A program made the position numbers and the translations under genes. The notes beneath the pieces were generated by a model that saw nothing but the letters and a program-made list of their open reading frames with translations, did not search any database and had not been told where the DNA came from. A stretch of DNA of 64,000 nucleotides from Marinomonas spartinae (GTDB lineage Bacteria; Pseudomonadota; Gammaproteobacteria; Pseudomonadales; Marinomonadaceae), in NCBI RefSeq assembly GCF_016461715.1, contig NZ_JAEMUI010000026.1, forward strand, positions 1 through 64,000. The letters run 5' to 3'. This document shows, in pieces, positions 57,525-64,000 of the stretch; the first letter of the stretch is position 1, and each line of letters starts with the position of its first letter.

Positions 57525-58885
57525 AGGGCTTTTCTGTTTCTTCTTTTAGAGCTAACGCTCGCAGTGATGGTGCCGTCTTCTACTCGGATGGCAATTTTAT
57601 CATCTTTGCTAACGTCTGCCACAGAGCGTATGACTTGCTTGTCTTTGCTGGCGATGGCGTAACCGCGAGATAAAGTGTTTAGCGGGCTGACAAGGTTGAG
57701 CTTTTCCACAAGACGCCCAAAGGCGGTTTGTTTGCTGGTCAATGTACTTTGTAAGGCGCGAGCAAGGCGTGTATCCATATGCTGGAGCGTCTGTTTGTTT
57801 TGCTCAATACGACGTGCTGGGCTGTTTTTTGCCAGACGATGAGCCAAATTGTCTGAACGTGTTTGGTGGTCCTGAATCTGACGTTGCATGCCTTGTTGTA
57901 ATCGACGTTTTAGTTGAGCGAGCTGGTTTTGTTGTTGGTCGATGCGTTCTTTGGGGTGTCGAATGCGTCTAGTCAGAAAGTCGAGCTGTTGCTGATTTTG
58001 CTCCAGTATGCGTGATATATGCCGCGTTAGTTGGTTTTCTTGTTGCTCTATTTGGCGGATCAGTTGTGTGCGATCAGGGCTTAATAGCTCTGCAGCGGCG
58101 GTGGGCGTTGCGGCACGCATGTCAGCGACAAAGTCGGCGATGGTAAAGTCGACTTCATGGCCCACCGCTGAAACAATCGGTGTATTGGCGGCAAAAATCG
58201 CCCGGGCCAATGTTTCATCATTAAAGCTCCATAGGTCCTCTAACGAGCCACCACCACGACCCAGAATAATGGCATCGAAGTAACCACTTTCATCAGCGCG
58301 CCGAAGTTGCTTAAGCACATTGCGTGCTGCGTCTTGCCCTTGCACCAAAGAGGGGAGAACCGTGAGTTCGGTTAAAGGAAAACGGCGACGAAACGTGGTC
58401 ACCATATCACGTACGGCAGCTCCAACTGGAGAGGTGATGATCGCCACACGTTCAGGTTTGGTCGGTAGTGGCTTTTTGTGTTTGGGGTCAAATAAGCCTT
58501 CTATTTGTAGTGTGTTCTTTAAACGCTCAAAGGCCTGTTGCAAGGCGCCTTCTCCGGCGGATTCCATGCTTTCTACAGAGAGTTGGCAGTCACCTCGTGG
58601 GCCATAAAAAGTGACTCGCGCACGCAGTCGTACCATGTCGCCATCTTTGGGTTGGAAACGTACCGCATTGTTTTTGCCTTTGAACATGGCGCAGCGGATC
58701 TGAGCTCGGTCGTCTTTTAATGAAAAATACCAGTGTCCGGAACTCGGCTTGGCTAGATTGGAGATTTCGCCTTCCACTAAAATCCATGGCAAGCTGGCCT
58801 CAAGCAGTTGCTGTATCTGACGGTTGAGTTGTGAGACGGTAAAGGCGGTCTCTTGTGTCGGGCTGGTTGTAAATTTTTTCATCAA
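57521..58885 (-). CDS. xseA: Exodeoxyribonuclease VII large subunit
   Basis: 454 residues. N-terminal OB fold (about 15-115: [23 protein letters not shown]) and the Exonuc_VII_L catalytic domain (about 125-330: [48 protein letters not shown]), then a long coiled-coil region and a C-terminal segment (LSRGYAI). With XseB it degrades single-stranded DNA in both directions. Divergent from guaB with a 90-base gap, as in many gammaproteobacteria. Confidence 0.97.
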   Translation of the reverse strand: MMKKFTTSPTQETAFTVSQLNRQIQQLLEASLPWILVEGEISNLAKPSSGHWYFSLKDDRAQIRCAMFKGKNNAVRFQPKDGDMVRLRARVTFYGPRGDCQLSVESMESAGEGALQQAFERLKNTLQIEGLFDPKHKKPLPTKPERVAIITSPVGAAVRDMVTTFRRRFPLTELTVLPSLVQGQDAARNVLKQLRRADESGYFDAIILGRGGGSLEDLWSFNDETLARAIFAANTPIVSAVGHEVDFTIADFVADMRAATPTAAAELLSPDRTQLIRQIEQQENQLTRHISRILEQNQQQLDFLTRRIRHPKERIDQQQNQLAQLKRRLQQGMQRQIQDHQTRSDNLAHRLAKNSPARRIEQNKQTLQHMDTRLARALQSTLTSKQTAFGRLVEKLNLVSPLNTLSRGYAIASKDKQVIRSVADVSKDDKIAIRVEDGTITASVSSKRRNRKAL

Positions 58886-58901
58886 TCTCTCGTTGTTTTG
58901 A

Positions 58902-58930
58902 TTTACCGAGTGCGACTATTGGAGTAGAAT
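58902..58930 (+). promoter_or_regulatory. Candidate sigma70 promoter of guaB
   Basis: -35 TTTACC (58902-58907) and -10 TAGAAT (58925-58930), 17 bases apart, about 45 bases upstream of the guaB start codon. Confidence 0.45.
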
Positions 58931-58975
58931 TACTTGCCATCTTAACACCCTAGTTGGCATTGGAAACTCCCCATT

Positions 58976-60442
58976 ATGTTACGAATCGTGCAAGAAGCTT
59001 TAACGTTTGACGACGTACTGCTTGTCCCCGGCTATTCCGAAGTTCTTCCTAAGGATGTTAGCCTCAAAACGAAAATCACAAAAGACATTGAGCTGAATAT
59101 TCCGCTGACGTCTTCTGCGATGGATACCGTCACCGAACACCGCATGGCAATTGCTTTGGCACAAGAAGGTGGCATTGGTATTGTCCACAAAAACTTGACC
59201 ATCGAAGAGCAAGCTCGTGAAGTTCGTCGTGTGAAAAAATTCGAGAGTGGTATTGTTCGAGATTTGGTGACGATTCACCCAGAAGCTACTGTTCATGAAC
59301 TAATGGAATTGACTGCTGCAAACAGCATTTCAAGTGTCCCTGTTGTTCAAGGTACCGATTTAGTGGGTATTGTGACCAGCCGTGATGTACGCTTTGTGAA
59401 AGATTATGATAAAACCGTCGCTGACATCATGACACCAAAAGAGCGTCTTGTGACGGCCCTAGAAGGCGCATCAGCAGGCTCTATTCGCAAATTGCTTCAT
59501 GAAAACCGCATTGAAAAAGTGCTTATAGTGAATGAAGAATTTGAGCTGCGTGGCATGGTGACTGTCACTGACTTCAATAAAGCCACAACGTTCCCGAACG
59601 CTTGTAAAGATGATCAAGGTCGACTACGAGTCGGTGCGGCCGTCGGTACGGGTGCGGACACACCTGAGCGTGTTAAAGCCTTGGCTGATGCGGGTGTTGA
59701 CATCATTGTTGTGGATACCGCTCACGGTCATTCTAAAGGCGTGATTGATCGTGTTCGTTGGGTAAAAGATAACTTCCCACACATTCAAGTTATTGGCGGT
59801 AACATTGCTACCGCAGAAGCGGCAATTGCCCTCGCGGAAGCGGGTGCGGATGGCGTAAAAGTGGGTATCGGTCCAGGTTCTATCTGTACCACTCGTATCG
59901 TCGCTGGTGTAGGGGTTCCTCAAATCAGTGCGGTAGCGAATGTGGCAGAAGTGATGGATCCACTAGGAATTCCTGTAATTGCCGATGGCGGTGTGCGCTT
60001 CTCTGGTGATATCTCGAAAGCCATTGCCGCAGGCGCCAGTGTGATCATGGTGGGCGGCTTGCTTGCAGGTACGGATGAAGCCCCTGGTGAAGTGGTTCTG
60101 TTCCAAGGTCGTTCTTTTAAAGCCTACCGTGGTATGGGGTCTCTTGGTGCCATGTCACAAGCACAAGGCTCTAGTGATCGTTATTTCCAAGACTCCAGTA
60201 GTGTGGAAAAATTGGTGCCAGAAGGTATTGAAGGTCGTGTCCCTTCTAAAGGGCCAATGGCAGCGGTTATCCATCAATTGATGGGTGGTGTTCGTTCTTC
60301 AATGGGCTACACAGGTTCGCCAGATATTGAGACAATGCGCACCAAAACGCAGTTCTCAAAAATCACCGGAGCGGGCATGCGTGAAAGTCATGTGCATGAT
60401 GTGACCATTACTAAAGAAGCGCCGAACTACCACCTCGGCTAG
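58976..60442 (+). CDS. guaB: Inosine-5'-monophosphate dehydrogenase
   Basis: 488 residues. TIM barrel with a CBS-domain pair inserted at about 93-205. Catalytic C304 in GPGSICTTR, phosphate loop DGGVRFSGD, flap region GMGSLGAM. It oxidises IMP to XMP with NAD, the first committed step to GMP. It is followed by guaA after 126 bases with a weak terminator in between. Confidence 0.98.
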   Translation: MLRIVQEALTFDDVLLVPGYSEVLPKDVSLKTKITKDIELNIPLTSSAMDTVTEHRMAIALAQEGGIGIVHKNLTIEEQAREVRRVKKFESGIVRDLVTIHPEATVHELMELTAANSISSVPVVQGTDLVGIVTSRDVRFVKDYDKTVADIMTPKERLVTALEGASAGSIRKLLHENRIEKVLIVNEEFELRGMVTVTDFNKATTFPNACKDDQGRLRVGAAVGTGADTPERVKALADAGVDIIVVDTAHGHSKGVIDRVRWVKDNFPHIQVIGGNIATAEAAIALAEAGADGVKVGIGPGSICTTRIVAGVGVPQISAVANVAEVMDPLGIPVIADGGVRFSGDISKAIAAGASVIMVGGLLAGTDEAPGEVVLFQGRSFKAYRGMGSLGAMSQAQGSSDRYFQDSSSVEKLVPEGIEGRVPSKGPMAAVIHQLMGGVRSSMGYTGSPDIETMRTKTQFSKITGAGMRESHVHDVTITKEAPNYHLG

Positions 60443-60465
60443 ACAGGCTAAATTGACACCGGGAT

Positions 60466-60492
60466 GGGGCGTATAAGACGCCCCTTCTTTAT
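60466..60492 (+). terminator. Terminator-like hairpin between guaB and guaA
   Basis: GGGGCGT / ACGCCCC seven-bp stem with a five-base loop, followed by TTCTTTATTTATT. It may attenuate rather than stop transcription into guaA. Confidence 0.65.
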
Positions 60493-60568
60493 TTATTGCT
60501 CTTAATTATTAATCGCTCTTACTTGCATAAGCTGATCTTGGCTGGTGAGGGGAAAGGACAGGCTAACA

Positions 60569-62146
60569 ATGTCGCAAGATATCCACGCTCATAAAATTCT
60601 TATTATTGATTTCGGTTCACAGTACACACAACTGATCGCGCGTCGTGTGCGTGAAATTGGCGTTTACTGTGAAGTTCGCGCTTTTGATATGGAAGATCAA
60701 GAGGTTATCGATTTTGCTCCCAAAGGCATTATCCTAGCGGGTGGGCCTGAATCCGTTCCTGAGCCCGGTTCGCCACGCGCTCCAGAAGCGGTTTTCACAA
60801 TGGGTGTGCCTGTTTTTGGTATTTGTTACGGCATGCAAACCATGGCAGAGCAACTGGGCGGTAAAGTTCAAGGCTCTGAGATTCGTGAATTTGGCTATGC
60901 GCAAATTCGTAAACATCAAGGCCCCTCACTATTCGAAGGCATTGAAGATCATATTGCGAATAATGGTCTTGCCATGCTTGATGTGTGGATGAGCCACGGT
61001 GATAAAGTTATTGAAATGCCAAGTGATTTCACCTTGATGGCCTCCACCGAAAGCTGCCCCATTGCCGCGATGGCGAACGAAGCGAAGAAATTTTATGGTG
61101 TGCAATTTCACCCAGAAGTAACCCATACGTTACAGGGTGGACGTATTTTGTCACGCTTTGTCGTGGATATTTGTGGTTGTGACACCCTATGGACACCCGC
61201 CAACATCGCTCAAGATGCGATTGAACGCATGCAAGAACAAGTGGGTGATCGTAAAGTATTGCTTGCCTTATCGGGTGGTGTGGACTCGTCTGTTGTTGCC
61301 GCTTTGTTGCACAAAGCCATTGGCGATCAACTGACCTGTGTGTTTGTGGATAATGGTCTTCTTCGTTTAAACGAAGGCGATCAGGTGATGAAAATGTTTG
61401 CCGACAACATGGGGGTAAAGGTCATTCGTGTTGATGCAGAAGACCTGTTCCTCGGTAAATTAGCAGGCGAAGCGGATCCTGAGAAAAAACGTAAAATCAT
61501 CGGTAATACTTTTATCGAAATATTTGACACTGAAGCGGCGAAATTGACGGATGTCGACTTCCTTGCGCAAGGAACTATCTACCCAGATGTAATCGAATCG
61601 GCGGCTTCTAAAACGGGCAAAGCGCATGTGATCAAATCACACCACAACGTGGGCGGCCTACCCGAAGACATGAAGTTCCAATTGGTTGAGCCACTACGTG
61701 AATTGTTCAAAGACGAAGTGCGTAAATTGGGTCTAGAGCTCGGTCTTCCTTACGACATGGTTTACCGTCACCCATTCCCAGGGCCAGGGCTTGGGGTACG
61801 TATCTTGGGTGAAGTGAAAAAAGAATACGCCGACATCCTACGTCGTGCCGACGCGATCTTTATTGAAGAACTGCGTAAATCCGGTTGGTACGAAAAAACT
61901 AGCCAAGCCTTCGCTGTTTTCCTACCAGTGAAATCTGTTGGTGTAGTAGGTGACGGCCGTCGTTACGAATACGTCGTCGCACTGCGTGCTGTAGAAACCA
62001 TCGACTTCATGACCGCGCGCTGGGCACACCTTCCATATGAATTATTGGAAAAAGTATCTGGCCGCATCATCAACGAAATCGAACACATCTCCCGTGTGAC
62101 CTACGATGTATCCTCTAAACCACCTGCAACCATTGAGTGGGAATAA
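60569..62146 (+). CDS. guaA: GMP synthase (glutamine-hydrolysing)
   Basis: 525 residues from the ATG at 60569; the conserved start is followed by [23 protein letters not shown]-terminal class I glutaminase with C86 in FGICYGMQ and H in [12 protein letters not shown] pyrophosphatase domain with SGGVDSSV, and a C-terminal dimerisation domain ending [15 protein letters not shown]. It converts XMP to GMP with glutamine and ATP. Second gene of the guaBA pair; a strong terminator follows. Confidence 0.98.
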   Translation: MSQDIHAHKILIIDFGSQYTQLIARRVREIGVYCEVRAFDMEDQEVIDFAPKGIILAGGPESVPEPGSPRAPEAVFTMGVPVFGICYGMQTMAEQLGGKVQGSEIREFGYAQIRKHQGPSLFEGIEDHIANNGLAMLDVWMSHGDKVIEMPSDFTLMASTESCPIAAMANEAKKFYGVQFHPEVTHTLQGGRILSRFVVDICGCDTLWTPANIAQDAIERMQEQVGDRKVLLALSGGVDSSVVAALLHKAIGDQLTCVFVDNGLLRLNEGDQVMKMFADNMGVKVIRVDAEDLFLGKLAGEADPEKKRKIIGNTFIEIFDTEAAKLTDVDFLAQGTIYPDVIESAASKTGKAHVIKSHHNVGGLPEDMKFQLVEPLRELFKDEVRKLGLELGLPYDMVYRHPFPGPGLGVRILGEVKKEYADILRRADAIFIEELRKSGWYEKTSQAFAVFLPVKSVGVVGDGRRYEYVVALRAVETIDFMTARWAHLPYELLEKVSGRIINEIEHISRVTYDVSSKPPATIEWE

Positions 62147-62193
62147 TTCAGCGTTAGGTAACCCCTTGCACTGAACAGTAATAAACACTCTCA

Positions 62194-62217
62194 AGCCCGC
62201 TATCTAGCGGGCTTTTT
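62194..62217 (+). terminator. Terminator of guaA
   Basis: AGCCCGCT / AGCGGGCT perfect eight-bp stem with a four-base loop, followed by TTTTTGTTG. Confidence 0.9.
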
Positions 62218-62298
62218 GTTGTCTAACGACACTTATTTGGCATGCTCTAGATCCGAAAAACGAAGCTCCCGACATCCTGTTCTAGGTGCTTTTAAGGG

Positions 62299-63513
62299 TT
62301 ACGCAGTTGCCATATTTAAACGTGGGACTGGTTTGTCATTGATTGGAAGATGAATCAATGCGGAGATAAATGCTAGAGCAACCGCAGTCCACCAAATTGG
62401 GGCGTATGAGCCGTAATAATCGTAGACGACACCACCGGCCCATGCACCCAAAAAACTGCCTAATTGGTGAGAGAGAAACACTAAACCGTATAGCGTCGAC
62501 AGGTAACGAGGGCCAAAAATTTGACGCACTAAGCCAGATGTTAGGGGGACCGTACCTAACCAGCAAAAACCGATGGCAGCGCCGAAAATGATAGCCGTCA
62601 TGTCAGTGGTAGGGAATATCACAAAAGCACTGATCACAACCGTACGCATTAAATACAGTGCAGACATCACATAACGTTTGTTATAGAGGTCTGCCATGGC
62701 TCCCCAAAAGTATGAACCAAAGATATTGAATATACCTACACAAGCCAGTGCCATGGCCGCTGTTGATGCGAGTAGGCCTTTATCCGACAAATAACTTGGA
62801 AGATGAGTGGCGATAAACATCACATGGAAACCACATACAAAAAAGCCTATATGAATCAACCAGTAGCCTTTGTGCGAAAACGCTTCTTTCAAAGCCTCTT
62901 TGAGGGTTTGCAGGTCTTCTTGTAGATGGTGTGTAGTATGTGTTTCTTGTTTTGCTGTCTTGATGAATACGGCAAACACCACAATAAAACTACACATGAC
63001 AGCAAATATTTGCATGGCACTTTGCCAATCATAAATACTCAATAATGTTTGTGCGCCAGGGATCATCGCAAACATACCAAATGACCCTGCCGCCGTGGTT
63101 AAGCCAAAGGCTTTTGCCGCATGTTGCGCAGGCACCACTTTCGCTACCGCCCCTAGGACGATTACGTAGCTGGTAGCACTTAAGCCAAGCCCAACAAGCA
63201 CTCCTAAGGATAGGTACATCATAGTCGGCTCGACGGCAATCGAGGTTAAGTACAGACCAGCGGCATAAGAGGCCGAGCCTATAATGATGATACGTTTTGG
63301 CCCCCAACGGTCGGCGGCCATTCCCACAAACGGCTGGAACGCGCCAAATAGTAAGTTTTGCAATGCAATGGCAAAGCTGAAAAACTCTCGCCCCGTATGG
63401 AAGTAGTCAGAAATAGGCGTCATGAAAATACCAAAGGATTGCCTGATTCCTAAGCTGGTAATCAAGATGCCTATGCCCAGCCAAACTAGCAATGGAAATC
63501 GAAAAGTAAACAT
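62299..63513 (-). CDS. MFS transporter (OFA/monocarboxylate-like)
   Basis: 404 residues, 12 membrane segments with a cytoplasmic central loop (KTAKQETHTTHHLQEDLQTL). Helix 1 SLGIRQSFGIFMTPISDYF and loop 2-3 ADRWGPKR follow the pattern of oxalate/formate antiporter-like and monocarboxylate-type MFS proteins. The substrate is not predictable. It lies alone, convergent with guaA. Confidence 0.88.
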   Translation of the reverse strand: MFTFRFPLLVWLGIGILITSLGIRQSFGIFMTPISDYFHTGREFFSFAIALQNLLFGAFQPFVGMAADRWGPKRIIIIGSASYAAGLYLTSIAVEPTMMYLSLGVLVGLGLSATSYVIVLGAVAKVVPAQHAAKAFGLTTAAGSFGMFAMIPGAQTLLSIYDWQSAMQIFAVMCSFIVVFAVFIKTAKQETHTTHHLQEDLQTLKEALKEAFSHKGYWLIHIGFFVCGFHVMFIATHLPSYLSDKGLLASTAAMALACVGIFNIFGSYFWGAMADLYNKRYVMSALYLMRTVVISAFVIFPTTDMTAIIFGAAIGFCWLGTVPLTSGLVRQIFGPRYLSTLYGLVFLSHQLGSFLGAWAGGVVYDYYGSYAPIWWTAVALAFISALIHLPINDKPVPRLNMATA

Positions 63514-63929
63514 AAATTGCTCTTAATAATGCCTGCAGTGATCAGAGGGCGTTTCATTTATGTCCATTGGTTCGTGGCCGCCATGGTTAATGGCTTGCGC
63601 TGTTATTCGGTTCTCTAACTTGGGTAGGTGATAGAGAAACATTCATGACAGACGCAACATAACTAACAATCTCAGTACTTTAGCGAAAGTGGAATGAAAC
63701 GAGTGCGGATACGCGCTCAACTAGGATATGTAAGGAGTTTAGAGAGTATTCAGAGGGGACTCAAATGATAAAAAGTGAAGTGGTCTATGCAAATTATACA
63801 TAAATCAAATTTATCATTGAGAAGGCACCGCATCAATAAATGGGGGCAGTTGCGTTGAGAGATAGGACATAATGAATGTTATGGGGCAAAATGACATTCT
63901 TCTATGCATAAGACGCATTGGCGGCGAAC
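63514..63929. other. Intergenic region upstream of the MFS gene
   Basis: 416 bases with no convincing gene on either strand and no strong hairpin. It holds the minus-strand promoter of the MFS gene, but no good -35/-10 pair could be fixed. Confidence 0.35.
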
Positions 63930-64000
63930 TCACTCCAGTCCCATTTCTACTACACGATTAGCGATTAGCTTGCCACACTCTTCCTTTACGATGCTTCTTA
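63930..64000 (-). CDS. C-terminus of a gene entering from the right edge
   Basis: On the minus strand a frame open to the window edge ends in RSIVKEECGKLIANRVVEMGLE and a TGA at 63932-63930. The amino-acid composition looks like real protein (amphipathic helix), and other frames here contain stops. Too short to assign a family. Confidence 0.35.
   Translation of the reverse strand, partial: RSIVKEECGKLIANRVVEMGLE

Overview
The window looks like chromosomal DNA of a marine gammaproteobacterium, most likely Marinomonas or a close Oceanospirillales relative. This is an inference from the 5S rRNA type, the xseA/guaB/guaA neighbourhood, the short-Q-loop cytochrome bd operon and the number of sugar/acid uptake operons. 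No search could be run. It opens with the 3' end of a 5S rRNA gene and its terminator, followed by three decayed 5S-like copies, each with its own terminator-like hairpin (1-728).

Region 1.2-3.6 kb is accessory. Two genes are each followed by an integron attC-like site (1991-2073 and 2981-3052), with stop codons inside the R'' boxes. One encodes a protein with an RX5H (HEPN-like) motif, the other a membrane-anchored protein with PD-(D/E)XK-like residues. No integrase lies in the window. A DUF2442 gene follows.

Region 3.8-9.3 kb: a MarR regulator with a perfect palindromic operator is divergent from a four-gene CoA pathway (crotonase, ADP-forming acyl-CoA synthetase, Cys-less thiolase-like protein, DUF35 protein). 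Region 23-29.5 kb holds a second pathway of the same logic built from different parts (AMP-forming acyl-CoA synthetase, Cys-less thiolase-like protein, DUF35, MaoC hydratase, MFS carrier), divergent from a true thiolase. In both, acid activation, hydration and retro-aldol (not thiolytic) cleavage is the likely chemistry.

Region 9.4-22.9 kb: a coiled-coil membrane protein, HrpB helicase, a 2Fe-2S ferredoxin, a TorRS-like two-component pair followed by a fructose-type ABC importer (frcBCA), a second orphan periplasmic binding protein, a small MscS channel, and a 91-aa protein whose ribosome-binding site lies in a hairpin.

Region 29.6-41.1 kb: a HutC-type GntR regulator, a DasR/NagR-like operator and promoter, then a long catabolic operon: a collapsed SDR remnant, class II aldolase, periplasmic binding protein, ABC ATPase, two permeases, PfkB kinase, SDR, FAD monooxygenase and aldehyde dehydrogenase. 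It is followed by a voltage-gated channel with a Ca-channel-like filter, a frameshifted RraA-family gene, a fragment of a DMT transporter gene, an alpha/beta hydrolase and an intact DMT transporter.

Region 45.1-51.4 kb is the most striking part. A cytochrome bd operon (cydA, cydB and a DUF2474-like 44-aa gene, on the minus strand) is divergent from a membrane histidine kinase and a sigma54-activating response regulator. The shared intergenic region has a near-consensus sigma54 -24/-12 promoter facing cydAB, two perfect GTAAAC-N3-GTTTAC palindromes placed like enhancers 70-105 bp upstream (one inside the kinase's own candidate promoter), an FNR/Anr-like box and a 34-codon membrane sORF.

The remainder is LysR, an M20 peptidase and an MHS transporter; a chemoreceptor; xseA; guaB-guaA; an MFS carrier; and a gene entering from the right edge.
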